A stretch of 64,000 nucleotides of DNA from contig NZ_VRKN01000008.1 of assembly GCF_008080435.1 (NCBI RefSeq), forward strand, positions 62,001-126,000. Reading direction: 5' to 3'. Every line of letters starts with the position of its first letter. The first letter of the stretch is position 1. Made by a program: the position numbers and the translations under genes. The DNA comes from Enterobacter asburiae (GTDB lineage: Bacteria > Pseudomonadota > Gammaproteobacteria > Enterobacterales > Enterobacteriaceae). Shown here in pieces: positions 44,200 to 51,310 of this stretch. The notes under the pieces were generated by a model that saw only the letters and a program-made list of their open reading frames with translations, did no database searches and was not told where the DNA came from.

Positions 44200-44811
44200 T
44201 TAAACAACCCGCTCCGGCTGGGGTATTTCCTCAATGCGCGGCTTCTGGCGGAACCAGGGCAGACAGAGCTGAATAAGCGGGCCAATGGTCAGGGCATACA
44301 GTACGGTCCCCACTCCAAACGTGCCGCCAAGCACGCACCCAATCAGCAGGACGGACACCTCAATTGAGGTGCGCACGCTGCGAATGGACCACCCCAGACG
44401 GGCATGAATGCCGGTCATCAGGCCGTCGCGCGGGCCAGGCCCGAAACCGGCGCCGATGTACATGCTGGTCGCAATCGCGTTCATCACGATGCCCGACACC
44501 AGGAAAGCGATTCGAACGGGTAACGAATCCAGTTCCGGAATAAGTGCCATGCTGGCGTCCGCCGCCAGACCGATACAAATCACGTTGCTGATCGTGCCAA
44601 GACCAGGCATCTGACGCAGTGGGATCCACAGCAGCAGCACTGCTGCACCGACTAAAATGATTACCGTCCCGATAGTCATCCCCAGCTGCATCCCCACCCC
44701 AAGGTGAAAAACATCCCAGGGATCGACACCCAAATCGGAACGAATAAACATCGTGGTGGAAAGGCCATACAGTCCTAAACCGACATAGAGTTGTAGCAGA
44801 CGACGTACCAT
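44200..44811 (-). CDS. YczE/YitT-like membrane protein
   Basis: 203 residues with about five hydrophobic helices (residues 5-25, 45-65, 75-90, 105-125, 150-180). Motifs GLGLYGLSTTMFIRSDLGVDPWDVFHLGVG and ATSMYIGAGFGPGPRDGLMTGI are typical of the YczE family (COG2364). Function is not established; in Bacillus and other bacteria yczE is divergent from, and regulated by, the MocR protein YczR, exactly as here. The stop at 44200 is three bases from the lac-type operator. Start codon follows AGAAGA. Confidence 0.85.
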   Translation of the reverse strand: MVRRLLQLYVGLGLYGLSTTMFIRSDLGVDPWDVFHLGVGMQLGMTIGTVIILVGAAVLLLWIPLRQMPGLGTISNVICIGLAADASMALIPELDSLPVRIAFLVSGIVMNAIATSMYIGAGFGPGPRDGLMTGIHARLGWSIRSVRTSIEVSVLLIGCVLGGTFGVGTVLYALTIGPLIQLCLPWFRQKPRIEEIPQPERVV

Positions 44812-44871
44812 TTTTTATCTTCTCCAGTGAACCAGGCTTTCATCCTGACCTAAAATGGCACTATGATTAAT

Positions 44872-44893
44872 GTCCAGTTTTCAAATAGTGGAC
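44872..44893. promoter_or_regulatory. Candidate YczR operator
   Basis: GTCCA (44872-44876) and TGGAC (44889-44893) form an inverted repeat with an AT-rich centre; a further TGGCACTA lies upstream at about 44856. These resemble AAAGTGGWCTA-like boxes reported for MocR/PdxR regulators. Assignment is inferred from position and shape. Confidence 0.5.
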
Positions 44894-44898
44894 TGCAT

Positions 44899-46320
44899 AT
44901 GTCATCTCGTCGCTTCGGAAGCCAGTCTCTGGTACGCCTTTTAGGCCACTGGCAGCAAGCCTCATCCCGCACCCCGCTCTGGCGACAGCTGGCCGACGCG
45001 CTGCGTCTGTTAATCCTTGATGGACGTCTGGCCTTGAATACGCGGCTACCGGGGGAGCGTGAGCTGGCCTCTGCGCTGGACGTGAGCCGGACCACCATCA
45101 GCAGCGCCCTCGCCCACCTGCGCGAGGAGGGTTATCTTGAAAGCCGCCACGGCAGCGGGTCACGCGTGCTCCTCCCGGATACGCGTGCCGTTCCCACCCT
45201 TTCAGCGGCAAGTGCCGCACTGGATCTCTCTACTGCCGCCCTCAATGCCGGGCCAGAGATCCATCAGGCTTATGCCCATGCGCTCACGGCCATTACGCAG
45301 CATCTCTCGCTGACGGGCTACGATCAGCTAGGGCTGCCGACGTTGCGGGAGGCCATCGCTGCACGCTATACCGCGCGGGGTCTCCCCACCCGCGCAGACG
45401 AAGTGATGGTGGTCAATGGCGCCGTTAGCGGCTTTGCGCTGGTGCTGCGGATGATGACCGGGCCGGGGGATCGCGTCGTGGTTGATCATCCCACCTATCC
45501 GCTGGCGATTGCCGCCATTCAGGGAGCGCAGTGTCGGCCCGTGGGGGTGTCGCTGCCGGAAACCGGCTGGGATACGGATGGCTTCGCGGCCACGCTTGCC
45601 CAAACGGCGCCGCGCCTGGCGTATCTAATGCCTGATTTTCATAACCCCACCGGGCGCTGTATGGATATCGCAACCCGTCGGGCGATCACGGATATTGCAG
45701 CCCAAACCCGCACGACGCTGGTGGTGGATGAAACGATGGTGGATCTCTGGTTTGATGCGCCTCCCCCGCCACCGCTGGCCGCCTTTAACCCGCAGGCCAC
45801 CGTCATCACCTTAGGCTCTGCCGGAAAAAGCTTCTGGGGAGGGCTGCGTCTCGGCTGGATCCGCGCCTCCTCGCGCACTATCGCTACGCTTGCCCAGACG
45901 CGGGATACCCTGGATTTAGGCTCGCCGTTGCTGGAACAGCTGGCGATGCAGTGGCTCATTAACAACAGCGAGACGTTTCTGCCAGCACGCCGGAAGATGC
46001 TGGCGGAACGACGCGATCGATGCGGTGAGCTGTTGCGCGAACATTTCCCGGACTGGAAATTCCATGAAGCGGAAGGCGGGCTCTCTTACTGGATAGAACT
46101 CCCGGGCATGCTGGCGACACAGCTTGCCGCGCGAGCTGAGATTCTGGGGATCAATCTGGGGACCGGTACGCGATTTGGTTTATCTGGCGCGTTTGACCGC
46201 TATTTACGGATGCCCTTCTCGCTCGATTCAACAGAGCTTGAGCAGGCGTTGCTGAGGATCAAACCGTTATGGCTCGCCCTGAATAAAAACGTGCCATCGT
46301 TAAAACGCAGCGTGATCTAA
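44899..46320 (+). CDS. MocR-family regulator, YczR-like
   Basis: 473 residues. A GntR winged helix (about 20-85, LWRQLADALRLLILDGRLALNTRLPGERELASALDVSRTTISSALAHLREEGYLESR) is joined to an aminotransferase-like domain with HPTYPLAIAAIQGAQ, PDFHNPTGR, DETMVDL and the PLP-lysine region GSAGKSFWGGLRLGW. The ATG at 44899 lies just after the candidate operator; an alternative ATG at 44863 would put the operator inside the coding region. Likely controls the divergent yczE-like gene and itself. Terminates at a strong hairpin. Confidence 0.85.
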   Translation: MSSRRFGSQSLVRLLGHWQQASSRTPLWRQLADALRLLILDGRLALNTRLPGERELASALDVSRTTISSALAHLREEGYLESRHGSGSRVLLPDTRAVPTLSAASAALDLSTAALNAGPEIHQAYAHALTAITQHLSLTGYDQLGLPTLREAIAARYTARGLPTRADEVMVVNGAVSGFALVLRMMTGPGDRVVVDHPTYPLAIAAIQGAQCRPVGVSLPETGWDTDGFAATLAQTAPRLAYLMPDFHNPTGRCMDIATRRAITDIAAQTRTTLVVDETMVDLWFDAPPPPPLAAFNPQATVITLGSAGKSFWGGLRLGWIRASSRTIATLAQTRDTLDLGSPLLEQLAMQWLINNSETFLPARRKMLAERRDRCGELLREHFPDWKFHEAEGGLSYWIELPGMLATQLAARAEILGINLGTGTRFGLSGAFDRYLRMPFSLDSTELEQALLRIKPLWLALNKNVPSLKRSVI

Positions 46321-46353
46321 TAATAAAATTTTTGAAGCAGATCATAAAAAATA

Positions 46354-46390
46354 AAAACTGCTGACTGTCACAGATACAGTCAGCAGTTTT
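46354..46390. terminator. Bidirectional terminator
   Basis: Perfect 15-base arms AAAACTGCTGACTGT (46354-46368) and ACAGTCAGCAGTTTT (46376-46390) around CACAGAT, T-run on both strands. It ends yczR-like transcription on the plus strand and the small cassette on the minus strand. Confidence 0.93.
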
Positions 46391-46403
46391 CACCAGTCAG
46401 GAG

Positions 46404-46619
46404 TTAATGCTGAGCAGGAATAGGAAAACCTTTCAGTGAAATAACGAAGTTTTCACCGTCTTTCTTTATTTTTGCGCCGGTATCACACCAGTCAGACGCA
46501 ATACGAAAGAACTCATCACTTCCGACATTCCAGCCAAGACGTACATGCTTCACGTAGCCTGAACGCAACAGATCGCAGGCCTCTTTGTAGTCACTGGCAG
46601 TTGACAGTTGTTGTTTCAT
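46404..46619 (-). CDS. Small protein of a two-gene RHH cassette
   Basis: 71 residues, not recognised. MKQQLSTASDYKEACDLLRSG reads as an amphipathic helix; the rest (VKHVRLGWNVGSDEFFRIASDWCDTGAKIKKDGENFVISLKGFP) looks alpha/beta with one Cys. It overlaps the upstream RHH gene by four bases (ATGA), so the two are co-translated, and ends 13 bases before the bidirectional hairpin. The arrangement resembles toxin-antitoxin pairs where a ribbon-helix-helix antitoxin precedes a small toxin, but nothing in the sequence proves toxicity. Base composition is more AT-rich than neighbours. Confidence 0.7.
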   Translation of the reverse strand: MKQQLSTASDYKEACDLLRSGYVKHVRLGWNVGSDEFFRIASDWCDTGAKIKKDGENFVISLKGFPIPAQH

Positions 46620-46867
46620 TTTCTCTTCTTCAGAAGTTTGCGTAGAGCTTTGATTTCTTTAGGAGTAAAAGGAGAAACACTCTCTTCTTCCGTATGCTGA
46701 TTATCAATATCCTCTTCCGATACTCCCGCCTCTTCTACTGCTTCGAACGCCAGCAGCAGCAGTTTCTCTGTCGTCACGCTTAAATTCTCGTTATTGACTT
46801 CCGCATAGTGGCGAAGTCTTTCTTTTAGCGCGTCATCAATCTTAACGTTTAATACCGCTGTAGCCAT
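46616..46867 (-). CDS. Ribbon-helix-helix protein, DinJ/RelB-like antitoxin candidate
   Basis: 83 residues. The N-terminal ATAVLNVKIDDALKERLRHYAEVNNENLSVTTEKLLLLAF has the beta-strand then two-helix pattern of RHH DNA-binding domains; the C-terminal half is acidic then basic (EEDIDNQHTEEESVSPFTPKEIKALRKLLKKRK), as in many antitoxins. The ATG at 46867 follows AAGGGAA by nine bases; an upstream in-frame GTG lies too near the ribosome site. The promoter region holds TAACAATGTTA. Co-translated with the 71-residue gene. Could alternatively be a plain regulator. Confidence 0.75.
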   Translation of the reverse strand: MATAVLNVKIDDALKERLRHYAEVNNENLSVTTEKLLLLAFEAVEEAGVSEEDIDNQHTEEESVSPFTPKEIKALRKLLKKRK

Positions 46868-46914
46868 GTTTGTCACTTCCCTTCGGAATAAGTACCTTAT
46901 TTAATACACGAAGT

Positions 46915-46925
46915 TAACAATGTTA
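46915..46925. promoter_or_regulatory. Short palindrome upstream of the RHH gene
   Basis: TAACAATGTTA, an 11-base palindrome, 48 bases upstream of the RHH start in a very AT-rich segment. Candidate autoregulatory operator. The following 190 bases up to 4.5S RNA contain no further gene that I can see. Confidence 0.35.
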
Positions 46926-47119
46926 TCCAGATATATATTTTTTTGAGTTATGGAAGAAAATAACCGTCCAATTCTAAAATGACAGTCTATTATTACAAGT
47001 TTATGACAATAATATTTCAGTACAATGAAATATATATTACACGATATAGGCACAGTATTATTGTGGGATAGCGATTTAAGGGGAGAGGTAAAGCTGAAGA
47101 ATCTTATAAGGCCACAAAT

Positions 47120-47233
47120 GGGTGGGGGCCCTGCCAGCTACATCCCGGCACACACGTCGTCTGCCCTGGCTGCTTCCTTCCGGACCTGACCTGGTGAACA
47201 GAGTAGCGTTGCGGGAGAACCAACAGAGCCCCC
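47120..47233 (-). ncRNA. ffs: 4.5S RNA (bacterial SRP RNA)
   Basis: 114 bases on the minus strand, starting GGGGGCTCTGTTGGTTCTCC and ending GCTGGCAGGGCCCCCACCC. The conserved SRP loop GGTCAGGTCCGGAAGGAAGC is intact. Only a few positions differ from E. coli. It pairs with Ffh to target membrane proteins. A precursor leader with the hairpin GCGTTGGTTATCAACGC precedes the mature 5' end. Confidence 0.97.
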
Positions 47234-47265
47234 ATTGAGAGCGTTGATAACCAACGCGCTGGCGC

Positions 47266-47294
47266 ATTATCCCTGTGCTAAGGCCCAATTGCAA
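47266..47294 (-). promoter_or_regulatory. ffs promoter
   Basis: On the minus strand TTGCAA (47294-47289), 17 bases, GATAAT (47271-47266), giving a start a few bases before the precursor hairpin of 4.5S RNA. Confidence 0.8.
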
Positions 47295-47395
47295 GCGACC
47301 AGGAACCGGATGCTGGTTTCTTGCGCAAACAGGCGCAGCAATCATGAAGATCTTCGTTTACCATAGCTTTCCAGAAACTCCCCACAGGTGAAGGT

Positions 47396-47707
47396 ATGGA
47401 CGAACACGACTCCTTTCCACAGCGCGTATGGCAAATCGTGGCCTCAATCCCGGAAGGCTATGTCACCACCTATGGTGATGTCGCACGTCTTGCCGGTTCC
47501 CCGCGCGCGGCGCGACAGGTTGGAGGCGTCCTGAAACGGCTGCCGGAAGGAAGTACATTGCCCTGGCATCGGGTGGTGAATCGTCATGGCACCATTTCGC
47601 TCACCGGGCCGGATCTCCAGCGTCAGCGTCAGGCGTTACTTTCAGAGGGGGTGCAGGTGTCAAGGTCGGGTCAGATCGATTTGCAAAAGTTTCGCTGGGT
47701 GTACTGA
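47396..47707 (+). CDS. atl: YbaZ (Atl), alkyltransferase-like protein
   Basis: 103 residues (E. coli 129, longer at the N-terminus). The active-site PCHR of O6-alkylguanine transferases is replaced by PWHRVV, so the protein recognises and flips alkylated guanine without repairing it, marking lesions for nucleotide excision repair. The winged-helix part GYVTTYGDVARLAGSPRAARQVGGVL is intact. The ATG at 47396 has a GTGAAGG site. Confidence 0.93.
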   Translation: MDEHDSFPQRVWQIVASIPEGYVTTYGDVARLAGSPRAARQVGGVLKRLPEGSTLPWHRVVNRHGTISLTGPDLQRQRQALLSEGVQVSRSGQIDLQKFRWVY

Positions 47708-47728
47708 CCCCTCTCCCGGAGGAGAGGG
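47706..47728. repeat. Short CCTCTCCC palindrome after ybaZ
   Basis: CCCCTCTCC at about 47708-47716 faces GGAGAGGGG at about 47720-47728. It resembles the inner arm of the CCCTCACCC repeat family but lacks the outer part; it may also act as a terminator between ybaZ and convergent ybaY. Confidence 0.55.
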
Positions 47729-47740
47729 GAAAGGCATACG

Positions 47741-48268
47741 TTACATCTGAGTCGGTGGGGTTGGCAGAGACGGCTGATTGGTCTGCGGCGCGACCGGTAC
47801 TTCGGTCTGCTGCACCGGGACCAGGTTCAGGTCGATTTTAGTCCCACCATTGTTAATCGCTTCCTGGACCGTATCGGTGATAAAGACCAGCTTACCGTTG
47901 ATGGTTACCGCTGCGCTCAGCAGGATACGGGCATTAGGCTGCACGTCCGACGGGTTATACGGCAACACGAAGCTAAACGGCGCCTGCTTGCCTTCAGTAC
48001 GGACGGCGCGCTGAGCCACGACCTTCGACGGCGCGTCGGCCAGAGAAGCATCAGACAGCGTCACCGTTAATACCGCATCCGGCGGCAACGCAACTTTCTG
48101 TTTAATCCAGATGGTACCGGAAACGTTAGGCTGCTGAATGGATTGCTGCGAAAGGGTATTAATCCCGTTCGGGTCTGCTGCTGGCACTGGCACCTGGGCG
48201 CTCTTACCGGCACAGGCGGACAACGCCACCGCAATAGCTATACCACTTAGCATGGGCACGAGTTTCAT
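47741..48268 (-). CDS. ybaY: YbaY, outer-membrane lipoprotein
   Basis: 175 residues (E. coli 190). A lipoprotein signal with lipobox LSAC (Cys19) precedes a beta-rich domain of the YscW/YbaY type (VSGTIWIKQKVALPPDAVLTVTLSDASLAD). The C-terminus is Pro/Thr/Gln-rich (VPVAPQTNQPSLPTPPTQM). Function is not established; it belongs to a glycoprotein/poly-lipoprotein family by older annotation. Confidence 0.9.
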   Translation of the reverse strand: MKLVPMLSGIAIAVALSACAGKSAQVPVPAADPNGINTLSQQSIQQPNVSGTIWIKQKVALPPDAVLTVTLSDASLADAPSKVVAQRAVRTEGKQAPFSFVLPYNPSDVQPNARILLSAAVTINGKLVFITDTVQEAINNGGTKIDLNLVPVQQTEVPVAPQTNQPSLPTPPTQM

Positions 48269-48468
48269 TGAAGTCTCCTTATCAATGCACCAGCGGGATC
48301 GATCCCATCCGATGTCGTTTCAATCACATATCGTATTCAAGTGTGGCACAACTCACTGATTAATGCCTGAAATCGGCCCGATATTCAGATTATTCTACCC
48401 ATCGGACCACTTTCATTTCTGCGTTATACTCTGCCTATCTTTCGCTACGGCGTTTATTGAGGACAACT

Positions 48469-49329
48469 ATGAGTCAGGCACTGAACAATCTGCTGACATT
48501 ACTGAATCTGGAAAAAATTGAGGAAGGACTCTTTCGCGGACAGAGCGAAGATCTCGGCTTACGCCAGGTCTTCGGGGGGCAAGTCGTTGGACAAGCGCTG
48601 TACGCTGCAAAGGAGACTGTCCCGGCAGACCGTCTGGTGCATTCGTTCCACAGCTACTTCTTACGCCCTGGCGATAGCGCGAAACCGATCGTGTATGACG
48701 TTGAGGTCCTGAGAGACGGCAACAGCTTCAGCGCTCGCCGCGTAGCGGCCATTCAGAACGGTAAGCCAATCTTTTACATGACCGCCTCTTTCCAGGCACC
48801 GGAACCCGGCTACGAGCATCAAAAAGTGATGCCGCCGGCACCCGCGCCTGACGATCTCAAATCTGAGACCGATATTGCCCGTGCGCTGTCGCATCTGCTT
48901 CCGCCGCAGGTCAAAGAGAAGTTTCTCTGCGATAAACCGCTGGAGATCCGCCCGGTTGAGTTCCATAACCCGATGAAAGGTCACCCCGCCGAGCCGAAGC
49001 GCCAGGTCTGGATCCGGGCTAACGGCACCGTGTCTGAGGACTTCCGCGTTCATCAGTATCTGCTGGGTTATGCGTCAGATTTCAACTTTCTGCCGGTGGC
49101 GCTGCAGCCGCACGGCGTCGGGTTCCTTGAAAAAGGGATGCAGGTCGCAACGATCGATCACTCCATGTGGTTCCACCGTCCCTTCAACATGAATGAGTGG
49201 CTGCTCTACAGCGTGGAGAGTACGTCAGCGTCGAGCGCTCGCGGGTTTGTGCGCGGGGAGTTTTATACCCAGGACGGCGTGCTGGTGGCTTCTACGGTGC
49301 AGGAAGGGGTGATGCGTAATCGCGGGTGA
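48469..49329 (+). CDS. tesB: TesB, acyl-CoA thioesterase II
   Basis: 286 residues, E. coli length, double hot-dog fold. [26 protein letters not shown] and the catalytic-triad region YASDFNFLP and [18 protein letters not shown] are conserved. It hydrolyses medium- and long-chain acyl-CoA in the cytosol. Start ATG at 48469 ([12 protein letters not shown]) has GAGGA upstream; an in-frame codon at 48457 does not. Confidence 0.96.
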   Translation: MSQALNNLLTLLNLEKIEEGLFRGQSEDLGLRQVFGGQVVGQALYAAKETVPADRLVHSFHSYFLRPGDSAKPIVYDVEVLRDGNSFSARRVAAIQNGKPIFYMTASFQAPEPGYEHQKVMPPAPAPDDLKSETDIARALSHLLPPQVKEKFLCDKPLEIRPVEFHNPMKGHPAEPKRQVWIRANGTVSEDFRVHQYLLGYASDFNFLPVALQPHGVGFLEKGMQVATIDHSMWFHRPFNMNEWLLYSVESTSASSARGFVRGEFYTQDGVLVASTVQEGVMRNRG

Positions 49330-49344
49330 TTGTGTGCGGCCTGA

Positions 49345-49379
49345 TGCCCTCACCCTGGCCCTCTCCCACAGGGAGAGGG
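49345..49379. repeat. Palindromic repeat, CCCTCACCC family, half copy
   Basis: CCCTCACCCTGGCCCTCTCCC followed by GGGAGAGGG; one arm of the family, in the gap between tesB and amtB. Confidence 0.8.
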
Positions 49380-49390
49380 AATACACACTA

Positions 49391-49418
49391 AAAACGGCAA
49401 CCTGAGGTTGCCGTTTTG
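49391..49418. terminator. Terminator after amtB (and tesB)
   Basis: AAAACGGCAACCT (near 49391-49403) pairs with AGGTTGCCGTTTT (near 49406-49418). T-runs on both sides make it suitable for both convergent transcripts. Confidence 0.88.
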
Positions 49419-49425
49419 CTGTTTA

Positions 49426-50715
49426 TTAGGCGTTATACGCATTCTCACCGTGGCTGTTGACGTCCAGACCTTCGCGTTCCTGCTCTTCAGGGACACGCAG
49501 ACCGACCGTCATGTCCGCCAGTTTGTAGCCAATGAAAGCGACAACGGCAGACCACACAACGGTGATAGCAATACTTTCCAGCTGTACCAGAAGCTGATGA
49601 ACCATGGTGACGCCTTCAGCGTAGCCCACGCCACCCAGGGATTTCGCGGCAAAGATACCGGTCATGATACAGCCGACGATACCGCACACGCCGTGCACGC
49701 CAAACACATCGCATGGGTCATCAACGCGCAGCACACGTTTCAGTGCCGTCACGCCCCACAGACCTGCAAGACCTGCCACCAACCCCACCAGCAGCGCACC
49801 GCCTACGCCGACATAGCCACACGCTGGCGTGATGCCAACCAGACCGGCAATGGCACCCGAACAGGCACCCAGCAGGGAAGGTTTACCGCGTACGGCCCAC
49901 TCGCCAAACACCCAGGAGAGGATCGCACCCGCCGTGGCCACAACGGTGTTCACAAAGGCCAGCGCGGCGATTTCGTTCGCTGCACTCGCTGAGCCGGCGT
50001 TGAAGCCAAACCAGCCAAAGTAGAGGATAGCCGTACCGGTAAACACCATCGGCAGGTTGTGCGGTTTAAACGCTTCTTTACCGAAGCCCACGCGTTTGCC
50101 AATCAGATAGGCGCCCACCAGGCCCGCTACCGCGGCGTTGATGTGTACAACGGTACCGCCCGCGAAGTCCAGCGCACCGTGCGCTGCCAGCAGACCGCCA
50201 CCCCAGACCATGTGCGCAATCGGCACATAGGAGAGCGTCAGCCAGACCACCACGAAGATCAGGACGGCAGAGAAACGAATACGCTCGGCGAGCGCACCCA
50301 CAATCAGCCCGACGGTAATACAGGCGAAGGAGCCCTGGAACGCAACGTGGATATACTGATAGAAACTGCCCATCAGCGCGGTCAGCTCAATATTTTTCAG
50401 CATCACCCAGTCGAAGTTACCAAAGAACGCGTTGCCCGTGCCGAACGCCAGCGAGTAACCGTAAACCACCCACAGCACGCAGACCAGTGCGAACGTCACG
50501 GCAACCTGCGTCAGCATGGAGAGAACGTTTTTGCCACGGATCAGGCCGCCGTAGAACAGCGCAATGCCCGGAATTGACATGAACAGCACCAGCGCGGTGC
50601 TGATCATCATAAAGGCGTTATCGGCTTTGTCGACCACCGCAGGGGTAGCAGCCAGCGCCAGGCCCGGCAGCAGCGCCAGCGAACCCAGACCCGTTTTGAG
50701 TGTTGCTATCTTCAT
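49426..50715 (-). CDS. amtB: AmtB, ammonium channel
   Basis: 429 residues (E. coli 428). A cleaved signal (residues 1-22, MKIATLKTGLGSLALLPGLALA) and eleven membrane helices with the Amt signatures (AHMVWGGGLLAAHGALDFAGGTVVHINAAVAGL and DVFGVHGVCGIVGCIMTGIF, holding the two pore histidines). It conducts ammonium under nitrogen limitation. Start ATG at 50715, not the upstream 50733. It follows glnK after 35 bases in the usual glnK-amtB operon. Confidence 0.97.
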   Translation of the reverse strand: MKIATLKTGLGSLALLPGLALAATPAVVDKADNAFMMISTALVLFMSIPGIALFYGGLIRGKNVLSMLTQVAVTFALVCVLWVVYGYSLAFGTGNAFFGNFDWVMLKNIELTALMGSFYQYIHVAFQGSFACITVGLIVGALAERIRFSAVLIFVVVWLTLSYVPIAHMVWGGGLLAAHGALDFAGGTVVHINAAVAGLVGAYLIGKRVGFGKEAFKPHNLPMVFTGTAILYFGWFGFNAGSASAANEIAALAFVNTVVATAGAILSWVFGEWAVRGKPSLLGACSGAIAGLVGITPACGYVGVGGALLVGLVAGLAGLWGVTALKRVLRVDDPCDVFGVHGVCGIVGCIMTGIFAAKSLGGVGYAEGVTMVHQLLVQLESIAITVVWSAVVAFIGYKLADMTVGLRVPEEQEREGLDVNSHGENAYNA

Positions 50716-50750
50716 TTTCTCGATCCCTATCACTGTGTGCCAGGCGTTAT

Positions 50751-51089
50751 TTACAGAGCCGCTTCGTCAGATTCGCCGGTACGGATGCGAATGACGCGCT
50801 GCAGTTCGGCAACGAAAATTTTGCCGTCGCCAATTTTGCCGGTATAGGCCGCTTTGCTAATGACATCAATGACTTCATCAAGCTGATCGTCAGCAATCGC
50901 GACATCAATTTTTACTTTTGGCAGAAAGTTAACGCTGTATTCCGCCCCGCGATAAAGCTCGGCATGACCCTTCTGACGACCAAAGCCTTTCACTTCGGTG
51001 ACAGTCAGTCCCTGAATACCCATTGAAGACAACGCTTCACGCACGTCTTCGAGTTTGAATGGTTTGATTACAACCGTAACCAGCTTCAT
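50751..51089 (-). CDS. glnK: GlnK, PII nitrogen signal protein
   Basis: 112 residues, E. coli length. Uridylylation site Tyr51 (RGAEYSVNF, T-loop) and B-loop TGKIGDGKIFV are present. GlnK binds AmtB to shut the channel when nitrogen is plentiful and modulates GlnE and NtrB. A GGAGGGG ribosome site lies before the ATG at 51089. Transcribed from a sigma-54 promoter described at 51141-51157. Confidence 0.98.
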   Translation of the reverse strand: MKLVTVVIKPFKLEDVREALSSMGIQGLTVTEVKGFGRQKGHAELYRGAEYSVNFLPKVKIDVAIADDQLDEVIDVISKAAYTGKIGDGKIFVAELQRVIRIRTGESDEAAL

Positions 51090-51140
51090 AGATCCCCTCC
51101 AGTCAGAATTCGGTAATGGCCGTAGCTTACGCAGAAGGTA

Positions 51141-51157
51141 TTGCAAGGGGTGTGCCA
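51141..51157 (-). promoter_or_regulatory. Sigma-54 promoter of glnK-amtB
   Basis: On the minus strand, TGGCACACCCCTTGCAA, a close match to TGGCAC-N5-TTGCA, with the GG and GC dinucleotides in place. Lies 52 bases before the glnK start. Confidence 0.93.
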
Positions 51158-51223
51158 GAAATGAAAACGAGAGGGGAACAGCGATGCGATGAGCGTTACA
51201 CGGTTCTGTTAAACGCCCAGGTG

Positions 51224-51271
51224 AAAAAAAACGCACCATGCCGGTGCAGGGTGCGTTTCAGTTTTGCACCA
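51224..51271. promoter_or_regulatory. NtrC-like sites overlapping the mdlB terminator
   Basis: CGCACCATGCCGGTGCA (51232-51248) is close to the NtrC site TGCACCA-N3-TGGTGCA, and a half-site TGCACCA lies at 51265-51271, about 90-110 bases upstream of the sigma-54 promoter. The same segment on the minus strand forms a terminator: AAACGCACC pairs with GGTGCGTTT and is followed by a T-run (51230-51223), placed right after mdlB. Confidence 0.75.
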
Positions 51272-51310
51272 ACAGGAATGACTGTTAGCGCGCCGCCTCA
51301 TTTTAGTGCA

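Noticed and set aside
46321-46403. Hairpin at 46354-46390 considered as an attachment site or small RNA
   Set aside because: The perfect 15-base arms with T-runs on both strands are better explained as a bidirectional terminator.
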